Shown here piece by piece: positions 1 through 7,904 of a stretch of 30,396 bases of DNA. Positions within the stretch are counted from its first letter, which is position 1; every line of letters begins with the position of its first letter. Location: assembly GCA_900771425.1 (NCBI GenBank), contig CAAGNV010000062.1, forward strand, positions 1 through 30,396, given 5' to 3'. The position numbers and the translations under genes were made by a program. The DNA comes from Bacteroidaceae bacterium. Lineage in GTDB: Bacteria; Bacteroidota; Bacteroidia; Bacteroidales; Bacteroidaceae. The notes under the pieces are model-generated. The model saw nothing but the letters and a program-made list of their open reading frames with translations. It was not told the DNA's origin and made no database searches.

Positions 1-724
1 CACCGCAGATTCCTGTGCTTGGATCAAAGTCATGGCGATGGTCTATGACCTCGTACCTCATATTGTCTTTGGGACGACTTATCCAATATGCATTAGCTTT
101 ATGAAAGCGATACAATGCAAGGAGGTCGACGTATGCCTTATCCATCATGTAGAAGGCAAGTGGCTCAGGCACAATCTCATCCAGTTCGTTACTGTCGTGC
201 CATTTACCGTCTGTGATATGGATATTGGCAGGAATGCTTCCACGAAGATCCAACAGGGTATGCATCTTAACTGCCCCCTTGCTGTACTTGCCCAAAGCCC
301 ATGCTGCCAGAACAATGCTTGTTGAGATAGTCGTAGAGTCAAGAGCATAGAGAACATTATCTATCGTTATCTCTGCCACCTTTGTATTCGAATACATTGG
401 CCGGACGATGCCGATGAGAAACATTCCGAGTTCTTCGTAGATGCGGTAATCACGATTCTCATTTGCGCGAGACAAAGAAGAATGCGTCACATACTTTCGG
501 ATGCCCAAGTGATATAGGATTTCACGATGTGCTTCAAGGCATATGCAGATATCTCTTAACGAATCGCAACCTGTTATCTGCCCGAACAGAAGTTGAAGTA
601 ACTGATTGTAGCATGTAAGTTCCTTTGCATGCCAATCACCTTTATACTTCTTTACCAGTTTATCAAACTGATAGCGAGGTATGAAGTCTATGACTTGAGC
701 GAAGATATATTTGCCAATATTCAT
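1..724 (-). CDS. IS4 family transposase with DUF4372-type N-terminus, partial (3' end off window)
   Basis: The reading frame opens with ATG at 724 (MNIGKYIFAQVIDFIP) and stays open to the left edge, giving about 241 residues. The N-terminus matches the DUF4372 domain that precedes the IS4-type DDE catalytic domain. Typical landmarks are the segment with LTCYNQLLQLLFGQ, then RANENRDYRIYEEL, then the first catalytic aspartate region LYALDSTTIS, and a second acidic motif MMDKAYVDLLALYRF. The final Y-R-E-K glutamate region would lie beyond the window. The protein would catalyse cut-and-paste transposition of its own element. No frameshift is seen in the visible part, so it may be intact. The start follows a TAATTTTG -7-like box at 744-751. 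Confidence 0.9.
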   Translation of the reverse strand, partial: MNIGKYIFAQVIDFIPRYQFDKLVKKYKGDWHAKELTCYNQLLQLLFGQITGCDSLRDICICLEAHREILYHLGIRKYVTHSSLSRANENRDYRIYEELGMFLIGIVRPMYSNTKVAEITIDNVLYALDSTTISTSIVLAAWALGKYSKGAVKMHTLLDLRGSIPANIHITDGKWHDSNELDEIVPEPLAFYMMDKAYVDLLALYRFHKANAYWISRPKDNMRYEVIDHRHDFDPSTGICG

Positions 725-730
725 AATTCT

Positions 731-751
731 GCAGTTTTGACTGCAAAATTA
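731..751 (-). promoter_or_regulatory. Putative transposase promoter -7 box and small dyad
   Basis: On the minus strand TAATTTTG (751-744) fits the Bacteroidetes -7 consensus TAnnTTTG and lies 20 nt before the transposase ATG. It is followed at once by the dyad GCAGT-TTTG-ACTGC (731-744). No clear -33 TTTG was found at the usual 19-nt spacing. Confidence 0.4.
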
Positions 752-847
752 CTCAATCAAATTCAAATCAAAAAATCAAAGATCGCTTGTAAGTGATTTA
801 ATATTAACTTAATAGATGTGGTTTTGCGAAATTTGTCGCACCACTAG

Positions 848-1411
848 TACTATCATTATATCGATTATATTCCAAATCCTCTTCCTACGCGTCTGCCCAA
901 TGATTCAAAACTTGTGTCGGAACGCGACGGCTATAAAGTATGGATTCATACTGATGTAGAACCTGATAATGCCGACGAGGCAGGACAATACTCAGTATAT
1001 TACAGTACTCCAGAATCTGACGCCGTTTATTTCGTAGTTAAGTCGAATGCTAATGCGGATTATTTGTCTAGATGGAATAATAATGTGGTAACAGAGTGGG
1101 TTACCCATGATGAAGTGGCTTCTGCCAGTGATGCCTTTATCGTGAAACATCCAGAATATGACACCTATTACTTAATATTACAGGGTTGCCCTGATGCTCG
1201 AAACATTTATACTTATGTCATCGATCTGCCTATTAATAATATTGAACCTTATTTCCGTTGGGTACATACTAATTCTGGTTTTCAGGGACTTGACAGTAGT
1301 GGTGAATTATTGCGATTTGCCAACTATGGATATCACGATGATGGAGGCAGATACACTACCTACAAGTATCTTGATTTTAATTTTAACTTGGTGAAAGAAG
1401 AAAACGAATGA
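848..1411 (+). pseudogene. 5'-truncated hypothetical gene abutting the IS
   Basis: The frame that ends in TGA at 1409-1411 is open back to 848 (a TAG lies at 845-847). The first possible start is GTG at 914, yet the residues upstream of it (YYHYIDYIPNPLPTRLP) look like ordinary protein, and there is no ATG or signal peptide. The natural reading is that the IS inserted into this gene and removed its N-terminus. The visible 188 codons encode an acidic, aromatic-rich soluble domain that I do not recognise. A short in-frame product from GTG 914 (165 aa) cannot be excluded. It lies 49 nt upstream of the next gene on the same strand and may once have been its operon partner. Confidence 0.6.
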
Positions 1412-1460
1412 GAATAGAAATAATAAGAATAAATTGCCATTAAACAAATATCGTTGAAAT

Positions 1461-2447
1461 ATGAAAAAACTTTTGATTATATGTTTGCTCCATGCATTGA
1501 CAATGATTACTTATGCTGACGTTTGGGATGATGAAATCTGGACGAACGGTGAAGAAATGTTGTGCACACGAAGACTAAACGACACACAGGTGCTAATGAT
1601 TGCCAATGGCTATACTGATGCCGGCTATGGTTATCTTTTCGAGACAAAACGTACTGGTAACGGTGATTATGATATAATCCAGATTGGTGTTTCACAGATA
1701 AAGTCTGTCCCATCCAATCTTGACATTCTTGCTAAGCACATGATAGAAGAGGATAAGATAGAAGAGGATAATGTCAATTCATCATCTGCTGGAATAAAAT
1801 GGGAGCGTAAGATGGTTGGTCATTACGAATTGCTCTTGCGCTATGATTCATCAGGACGTCTTTTAACTGCATACTTACCGACTGGCCGCGAAATGAAAGA
1901 AGAGGGTATGGGAGCGATTAAGCACTTGATTGCAGGTAAATACACCAGTCGCAACGGACATGCGTTCGCATTTTCATTTGGCGGGAATTGTATATGGAAC
2001 GGCAAGCAAGGTATGAAATACAGAATGGTTGCAGAGGGTGGCTACGGCAATCCTTCATGCCATTTTATGGTTGGTGACAGTCAATACGAATTTGTTCTAA
2101 CAAAAGATGGTATGCATATTTATAATTCTTATCATCAGCCTATTCCTGACGAACCGAAAAGAGGTAAATTGTTTGCACAGCTTACTGTCGATAAGTCATC
2201 TCCAAGATGGGAATACCTGTCTCTTGACCCATTGCTGATGTCTGCAACTATAGCCATTGACAAGGATATGGCTCGGCTTATGCGTAACGAGATATACGCT
2301 CGTCATGGCTATCGTTTTACCAATCCAGAACTTAAAGCTTATTTCAAGTCATGTAAATGGTATGTGCCTGTTGCTGACAATAGCATGGTAAAACTGAATG
2401 ACATGGAACTGTTGAATGTTGAATTGCTCAAACGAATAGAACAATAG
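1461..2447 (+). CDS. Exported YARHG-domain protein
   Basis: This 328-aa protein begins with a lysine pair, a hydrophobic stretch and an ADV cleavage-like site near residues 19-21, so it is probably exported. Its C-terminal 60 residues (about 270-328) form a YARHG domain: the signature NEIYARHGYRF followed by ELKAYFKSCKWYVP. YARHG domains are small modules often found at the C-terminus of secreted or membrane-anchored bacterial proteins, with no established biochemical role. The middle part (about 25-260) has no family I can name. The gene lies downstream of the IS-truncated gene and 91 nt upstream of the GH27 gene, on the same strand. The substrate or partner is unknown. Confidence 0.8.
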   Translation: MKKLLIICLLHALTMITYADVWDDEIWTNGEEMLCTRRLNDTQVLMIANGYTDAGYGYLFETKRTGNGDYDIIQIGVSQIKSVPSNLDILAKHMIEEDKIEEDNVNSSSAGIKWERKMVGHYELLLRYDSSGRLLTAYLPTGREMKEEGMGAIKHLIAGKYTSRNGHAFAFSFGGNCIWNGKQGMKYRMVAEGGYGNPSCHFMVGDSQYEFVLTKDGMHIYNSYHQPIPDEPKRGKLFAQLTVDKSSPRWEYLSLDPLLMSATIAIDKDMARLMRNEIYARHGYRFTNPELKAYFKSCKWYVPVADNSMVKLNDMELLNVELLKRIEQ

Positions 2448-2538
2448 ATTGTACGTGAGGCTTACTCTTCCACATGAATAGAAAGTAACTTACAACTCCT
2501 TATTATATCGTCATAACATTAAAATACTATTAAACAAA

Positions 2539-4275
2539 ATGAAGAAATTTAGAAACACCTTAATATGCCTGGCTGCACAGTTTGCAGGCATACTGTCTGT
2601 CAATGCACAATCGATAGAAAATGACCCACCAACTATGGGGTGGAGTTCTTGGAACACGTTTGGCGTAAATATCAATGAGACGGTAATCAAACAACAGGCC
2701 GCTGCGATGGTGACAAAGAAACTCAATAGTGTAGGCTATAAGTATGTCAATATTGATGATGGCTATTTCGGAGGACGTGACGCTCAAGGCAATTTGCTTA
2801 TTCATAAGACACGTTTCCCAAATGGTTTGAAAGGCATTGTTGACTACATACATCGTCTTAAACTCAAGGCAGGTATTTACTCTGATGGTGGTAAAAACAC
2901 ATGTGGCTCAATGTTCAATGGTGATGTCACTGGTAAAGGTGTTGGATTCTATGGTCATGATCAGCAGGATGCGGATTTTTTCTTCAAAGACATGGGGTTC
3001 GACTTCATCAAGGTTGATTTCTGCGGCGGGTCGCCTTATCATAACGAAGACCGCCTTCAACTCAACGAAAAAGAGCGCTATACAGCAATCAGCAAGGCTA
3101 TTCAGAACACAGGACGTACTGATGTCCGTATGAACATCTGCCGTTGGGCATATCCTGGTACATGGGCAAGTAATATTGCTGCATCATGGCGAACTACAGG
3201 CGACATTAATTGCAGTTGGGGGTCTGTCCGTGATATCATCGCCGAGAATCTGTACCTTTCTGCTTATTGCGTTGATGGGAAGTACAATGACATGGACATG
3301 CTTGAGGTTGGTCGTACACTGACTGCAGAGGAAGATCAAACCCATTTCGGCATGTGGTGCATTATGAGTTCACCGCTGCTTATCGGATGTGACATCACCA
3401 AACTCAGCAATACGGCTCTCATGCTTCTAAAGAATGTTGATCTCATAGCACTCAACCAAGATTCACTTCATCTTCAGGCTTATGTCGTTCAGCATAAAGA
3501 GGGTACGTATATACTCACAAAAGATATCGAACAGTTAAATAGTACAGTTAGAGCCGTTGCTTTTTACAATCCGACAGACTTTGCCAAGACCATGACGCTT
3601 GATTTTTCTGACGTACAACTCGGCGGTGTTGTAAAGATGCGTGACCTCTGTAAGCAAAAGAATATCGATGATGCTCAAGTAAATTTTACCGTAGAAGTTC
3701 CTGCACATGGTACGCGCATCTATCGGCTTGAAGCAGAGCAACGATTGCCTCGCACACTGTATGAAGCCGAAACTGCGTTTATGTCACAATACAGTGAGGT
3801 CGAGCCGAATAAAGGTTCATATGATACAAACGAAAAATGTTCAGGAGGAATCTCTGTTGGATGGATTGGCAATGGCAATGACCTTATCTGGCGCGACGTA
3901 TATAGTCCGACTGGTGGCAGTTATTTGATGAAAATCAGTTATCTAAGTGCTGAAAATCGTTCAATACGCATTCAGGTGAACAACGGTACAACACAAACAA
4001 TAACAAACGCAAACTCTGGTGGTTGGGACCGTATTGCGACAAAGAGCGTCAAGATAAAACTCAATCCCGGCAGGAATACCATTCGCCTATACAATACGTC
4101 AGCTTGGATGCCGAACATTGATTGCATGAACATCACTCCTGACCCTTCTGCAATAAACGAACTACACGAAACTCAGCCGGGCAATAACACCGTATATAAC
4201 CTGTCTGGCCAGGAGACATCAAAATTGCAATCAGGAATACATATTGTTCAAGGCAAGAAATATCTGGTACGATAA
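2539..4275 (+). CDS. Secreted GH27 alpha-galactosidase-type glycoside hydrolase with CBM and type IX-like tail
   Basis: The 578-aa protein has a signal peptide (to about residue 23, VNAQ). A GH27 catalytic barrel follows (about 29-300): PPTMGWSSWNTFG, YVNIDDGY and GIYSDGG are hallmark motifs. The likely nucleophile is Asp160 in FIKVDFCGG and the likely acid/base is Asp222 in SWRTTGDI. A beta-sandwich domain follows (about 300-398), then a CBM6/CBM35-like module (about 408-535, starting YEAE). The last ~25 residues (YNLSGQ ... GIHIVQGKKYLVR) resemble the C-terminal sorting tails of Bacteroidetes type IX secretion substrates. Most GH27 enzymes remove terminal alpha-galactose from plant oligosaccharides or galactomannan; some act on alpha-N-acetylgalactosamine or beta-L-arabinopyranose, so the exact sugar is uncertain. 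It acts outside the inner membrane. No SusC/SusD pair adjoins it, and a terminator follows. Confidence 0.92.
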   Translation: MKKFRNTLICLAAQFAGILSVNAQSIENDPPTMGWSSWNTFGVNINETVIKQQAAAMVTKKLNSVGYKYVNIDDGYFGGRDAQGNLLIHKTRFPNGLKGIVDYIHRLKLKAGIYSDGGKNTCGSMFNGDVTGKGVGFYGHDQQDADFFFKDMGFDFIKVDFCGGSPYHNEDRLQLNEKERYTAISKAIQNTGRTDVRMNICRWAYPGTWASNIAASWRTTGDINCSWGSVRDIIAENLYLSAYCVDGKYNDMDMLEVGRTLTAEEDQTHFGMWCIMSSPLLIGCDITKLSNTALMLLKNVDLIALNQDSLHLQAYVVQHKEGTYILTKDIEQLNSTVRAVAFYNPTDFAKTMTLDFSDVQLGGVVKMRDLCKQKNIDDAQVNFTVEVPAHGTRIYRLEAEQRLPRTLYEAETAFMSQYSEVEPNKGSYDTNEKCSGGISVGWIGNGNDLIWRDVYSPTGGSYLMKISYLSAENRSIRIQVNNGTTQTITNANSGGWDRIATKSVKIKLNPGRNTIRLYNTSAWMPNIDCMNITPDPSAINELHETQPGNNTVYNLSGQETSKLQSGIHIVQGKKYLVR

Positions 4276-4293
4276 CTGGACATTGAATGAGGG

Positions 4294-4325
4294 AGCCGTC
4301 TGTAAAATCTAATTTTCAGATGGCT
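4294..4325 (+). terminator. Hairpin terminator after the GH27 gene
   Basis: AGCCGTCTG (4294-4302) pairs with CAGATGGCT (4317-4325) with one G-U pair. The loop extends the stem through AAAAT/ATTTT, giving about 14 bp. A weak T-rich stretch follows. It sits 18 nt after the stop codon. Confidence 0.7.
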
Positions 4326-4392
4326 TCTGACTATTATTTATAAAGACTTAGTAAGTATTATATTCACTTTTCTCGAAAAGATAATTAAGAAT

Positions 4393-4423
4393 TTTGTTGT
4401 TAAGAAACTTTTTCATACCTTTG
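4393..4423 (+). promoter_or_regulatory. Bacteroidetes-type promoter of the TonB receptor operon
   Basis: TTTG at 4393-4396 (-33 element) is separated by 19 nt from TACCTTTG at 4416-4423 (-7 element), an exact fit to the Bacteroidetes sigma-ABfr consensus TTTG/TAnnTTTG. Transcription should begin at about 4428-4430, leaving a leader of about 195 nt before the receptor start codon. Confidence 0.85.
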
Positions 4424-4429
4424 CAACGG

Positions 4430-4626
4430 ATAATTACAATTCCCTCACTTACCTCGCATAAATTTTAAATGTGCATATTCATTAATTCTCAATCTTAAGG
4501 AAAGTCGTTGCCATTATTATGGCAGCGTAATGAATTATTGGTAGAAGGGCTGAGCATATACTCGCTGAACTGATTTTTGAATATATTTTATATCTCTATA
4601 TTAATCAACCAATTAATTATTACACA
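4430..4626 (+). other. Long structured 5' leader of the TonB receptor operon
   Basis: The 351-nt gap between the GH27 stop and the receptor start holds a terminator, a promoter and this leader. Within it, ATTCATTA (4477-4484) and TAATGAAT (4528-4535) can close a stem around a 9-bp hairpin, 4506-4514 pairing with 4519-4527 (core TGCCAT/ATGGCA, TATT loop). No riboswitch class is recognised. The leader could affect mRNA stability or translation, but that is inference. Confidence 0.4.
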
Positions 4627-7600
4627 ATGCTTAAAAGATTTATTTCACTGATGATGGTATGTGTCGCTGCACTTTGTGCCAGCGCTCAGATCACCACGTC
4701 GAGTCTTGAAGGTACTGTCACAGCTGATAACGACGTCGTGATTGGCGCCTACGTTCAGGTGGTTCACCAACCTTCTGGTACTCGCTACAATGCAGTAACA
4801 AACGCAAAAGGTCACTATTCGATTCAAGGTATGAGGGTCGGTGGTCCTTATGTAGTTGAAATCTCGTACTTGGGTTATAACACCAAGACCCAAGGTGACA
4901 TTTACTTGCAACTGGGTGTACCTTTCAAGTACAATGCCGTAATGAATGAGAACGTTCAGAAGTTATCTGAAGTTGTCGTTGTCGCATCTGGCAGCAAGTT
5001 TGCCGGCGAGAAGACTGGCGCTTCGACTGCTATCAGCAACGAGGACATCACCTACATGCCTACGGTAACCCGTAACATTACCGATTTCACTCGTCTGTCG
5101 CCATATGGTGGCAACGGTATGGTGTTCGGTGGTAGTGACGGCCGTACTGCCAACTTCACTGTTGATGGTGCAAACTTCAACAACAACTTCGGTCTGAGCG
5201 ACAACTTGCCAGGTGGTGGCAGTCCTATCTCTATCGAAGCAATCGAGGAAATGCAGATTGTTATTTCACCTTTTGACGTACGTGAGACAAACTTTATTGG
5301 TGGTGGCATCAATGCAATCACTAAGTCTGGTACAAACCAGTTCAAGGGTAGTGCCTATGTCTATCACCGTAACGAGAACATGCGTGGTGATGCCATCGAA
5401 CGTGAGCAGTTGACTGGTGCAAGAGATAAGGACCAATACACTCAGTATGGCTTTACGCTGGGTGGACCTATCATCAAGAACAAGCTGTTCTTCTTCGTTA
5501 ACGGTGAAATGTCAAAGATACCTACTGTAGTAAATCGCTGGAGAGCAAGCGATGACGGTGTGGCAGATGCCGATAACAACATTGCCCGTACCACTAAGGC
5601 TGACATGGAGATGGTAAGCAACTACGTGAAGCAGAAGTATGGATATGAGACTGGTTCATATACAAGTTTCCCAGCCGACGAGAACAACTATAAGTTGCTT
5701 GCACGCCTCGATTGGAATATCAACGACGACCATCACCTGGCTGTACGCTACAATTATACGAAGAACCGTATGTGGAATAATCCAAGCAGCACATCAATGG
5801 ATGGTGGCACTCGCTCTGCTTACGCACGTGCTTCGCAGTACAGTATGCCATTCGCCAACTCACTCTATGCCATTGACAACCTTGTTCATACATTCTCACT
5901 CGACTTGAACAGCCGCCTCGGCGATAACCTCTACAACCAGTTCCTCGCCACATATTCTAAACTCGACGATGTCCGTGACTCTAATTCTAAGGAGTTCCCG
6001 TTCATCGATATTCTCGAAGATGGTGAAAACTATATGTGTCTTGGCTATGAACTGTTCACATGGAACAATGCTGTTCATAACAACATTCTTACCATCAAGG
6101 ACGACGTGACTTACTATATGGGCAACCATAAGATTATGGCAGGTTTGAATTATGAACACCAGCTTGCCGACAATATGTATATGCGTAACGGTTCGGGCTA
6201 TTATCGCTACAAGAGTGTTTCCGACTTCGTAAACGGAGCTGCTCCTGAGATAGTTGCCCTCACTTACGGTTACGGAGGCGAATCTGAGCCTGCTGCACGT
6301 GTACAGTTCAACAAGGTTGGATTCTATGCACAGGACGACTGGAACGTGCTCGACAATCTGAAACTTAACTACGGACTGCGTATTGAAGGTCTCTTCTTCG
6401 ACAACGGCGACCTCATGACCAATAACAAGATCCTCGAACAGAATTACTACGACGGCAATGGCAACAAGCGTAACATCGATACAGGCAAGTGGCCTGACGG
6501 AAACATCATCATCTCACCTCGTTTAGGTTTCAACTGGGATGTATTCGGCGACAGACGTCTTAAAGTACGCGGAGGTACTGGCTTGTTTGCCGGACGTCTT
6601 CCTCTCGTATTCTTCACCAATATGCCTACCAACGGTGGTATGGTTCAGTATCAGGCTGTACTCAACTCAAAGAACGAAGACATGAGCAAGTTTGCAGGCG
6701 GACTCGTAACCGATGCCAACGGCAAACCTACAATCGCTGCACTTCAAAACAAGTTGTTCGATATGGGTTATCCTTCAAACATCACACCTGAAAAGGGCGC
6801 GCTTCCTTCTTCAATATCTGCCGTAGATCCAAAGTTCAAGCTTCCTCAGGTATGGAAGACATCTATCGCAGTCGATTATGTCGTACCTGTATCATTCCCT
6901 CTCACTGTCACTGCCGAAGGTATCTTCTCGAAGACAATCAATGCAACGACACTCTCTGACTGGAGTGTTCCTGAGGTAGGCGGATTTGCACGTTTCAATG
7001 GTGCCGACAACCGTCCGATTTATCCTGACGGCTATCACACCGGCAAGAGTGCATTCGTACTCGAGAACTCAAGCCGTGGCTATGACATCCAATTATCTCT
7101 CTCCGCTACAGCAAAGCCTTTCTCTTGGCTCAGTCTCATGGCTGCATATACTCACAAAGTGTCGAAGGAACTCACTGGCATGCCTGGTTCAAATGCTGAA
7201 TCTGCATTTACCTATGTACCAACAGTCGAAGGACCTAACAACATTCAGCTCCACAATTCACAGCGCCTGACACCTGACCGTTACATTCTCTCGGCTGGTA
7301 TTCACGACAAACAGGGCAACCACTTCTCACTCATTCTCGAAGGATGGCGCGGCGGATATGTTTACTCGTACATGATGGCCAACGACATGAACGGCGATGG
7401 CTACAACTATGATGCCCTCTATATCCCTACAGACAAGGAAGCAGAGAACGGTATGTTCCGCTTCGTTTCTGACGACGACAAGACCCGATTCATGGATTTC
7501 GTACATTCTGACAGTTATCTCAGCAGCCATCAGGGCGAATATGCTGAAGCATACAGTCTTTACTCTCCATGGGTACACAAACTCGACTTCGGCTACAAGC

Positions 7601-7887
7601 ACGACTTCAAACTCCGTACGGGCAGCAACACTCACACCCTCCAACTCTCGTTCGACATGAAGAACGTACTCAACTTCTTCAATTCAAACTGGGGTGTAAG
7701 CAAGTACCTGAACCCTGCTATCGGTCAGGATCCACGCATTCTCAAGTATGAAGGCGTCGATAAGGATGGTTACGCTACTTATTCAACACCAGCCTCAATC
7801 AACCGCAATACTGAGACATTCGTCCGCAACCACGCTATTGGCCAGTGCTGGAATGCATCTATCGGAATCAAGTACATGTTCAACTAA
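4627..7887 (+). CDS. Oar-like TonB-dependent outer membrane receptor
   Basis: This 1086-aa protein has a signal peptide (to about residue 20, ASAQ). A carboxypeptidase-regulatory-like beta-sandwich follows (about 27-100, LEGTV ... GHYSIQGMRVGGPY), then a plug domain (about 125-240, including SGSKFAGEK, TVDGANFNNNFGL, IEEMQIVISPFDVRE, GGGINAITKSGTN) and a long beta-barrel ending in IGIKYMFN with a terminal phenylalanine-asparagine. The plug sequence and length fit the Oar-like branch of TonB receptors, not the classic SusC branch. Such receptors import bulky ligands across the outer membrane using TonB energy; the ligand here is unknown. It is the first gene of a two-gene operon with the lipoprotein starting 17 nt after its stop. 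No SusD homologue is present. Confidence 0.93.
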   Translation: MLKRFISLMMVCVAALCASAQITTSSLEGTVTADNDVVIGAYVQVVHQPSGTRYNAVTNAKGHYSIQGMRVGGPYVVEISYLGYNTKTQGDIYLQLGVPFKYNAVMNENVQKLSEVVVVASGSKFAGEKTGASTAISNEDITYMPTVTRNITDFTRLSPYGGNGMVFGGSDGRTANFTVDGANFNNNFGLSDNLPGGGSPISIEAIEEMQIVISPFDVRETNFIGGGINAITKSGTNQFKGSAYVYHRNENMRGDAIEREQLTGARDKDQYTQYGFTLGGPIIKNKLFFFVNGEMSKIPTVVNRWRASDDGVADADNNIARTTKADMEMVSNYVKQKYGYETGSYTSFPADENNYKLLARLDWNINDDHHLAVRYNYTKNRMWNNPSSTSMDGGTRSAYARASQYSMPFANSLYAIDNLVHTFSLDLNSRLGDNLYNQFLATYSKLDDVRDSNSKEFPFIDILEDGENYMCLGYELFTWNNAVHNNILTIKDDVTYYMGNHKIMAGLNYEHQLADNMYMRNGSGYYRYKSVSDFVNGAAPEIVALTYGYGGESEPAARVQFNKVGFYAQDDWNVLDNLKLNYGLRIEGLFFDNGDLMTNNKILEQNYYDGNGNKRNIDTGKWPDGNIIISPRLGFNWDVFGDRRLKVRGGTGLFAGRLPLVFFTNMPTNGGMVQYQAVLNSKNEDMSKFAGGLVTDANGKPTIAALQNKLFDMGYPSNITPEKGALPSSISAVDPKFKLPQVWKTSIAVDYVVPVSFPLTVTAEGIFSKTINATTLSDWSVPEVGGFARFNGADNRPIYPDGYHTGKSAFVLENSSRGYDIQLSLSATAKPFSWLSLMAAYTHKVSKELTGMPGSNAESAFTYVPTVEGPNNIQLHNSQRLTPDRYILSAGIHDKQGNHFSLILEGWRGGYVYSYMMANDMNGDGYNYDALYIPTDKEAENGMFRFVSDDDKTRFMDFVHSDSYLSSHQGEYAEAYSLYSPWVHKLDFGYKHDFKLRTGSNTHTLQLSFDMKNVLNFFNSNWGVSKYLNPAIGQDPRILKYEGVDKDGYATYSTPASINRNTETFVRNHAIGQCWNASIGIKYMFN

Positions 7888-7904
7888 CTTTTATACAAGA
7901 TAAT

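Larger units (their letters stand above)
1..845 (-). mobile_element. IS4-like insertion sequence, right-hand part only
   Basis: The left edge of the window lies inside an insertion sequence carrying an IS4-type transposase read on the minus strand. About 120 nt of AT-rich non-coding DNA follow the transposase start, ending with an imperfect hairpin at 818-844 (GTGG near 818 pairing with CCAC at 841-844, inner TGCG/CGCA). Coding sequence of a different gene begins at about 848, so the outer border is probably 840-848. The other end is outside the window, so the terminal inverted repeat and target duplication cannot be confirmed; the border is an inference. Confidence 0.7.

Noticed and set aside
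4430..4626. Known riboswitch in the receptor leader
   Set aside because: No cobalamin, TPP, SAM or other recognisable riboswitch core could be matched by eye; only simple stems are visible.
7845..7904. Upstream start for the OB-repeat lipoprotein
   Set aside because: It would overlap the receptor gene and place 20 residues ahead of a typical lipoprotein signal peptide.
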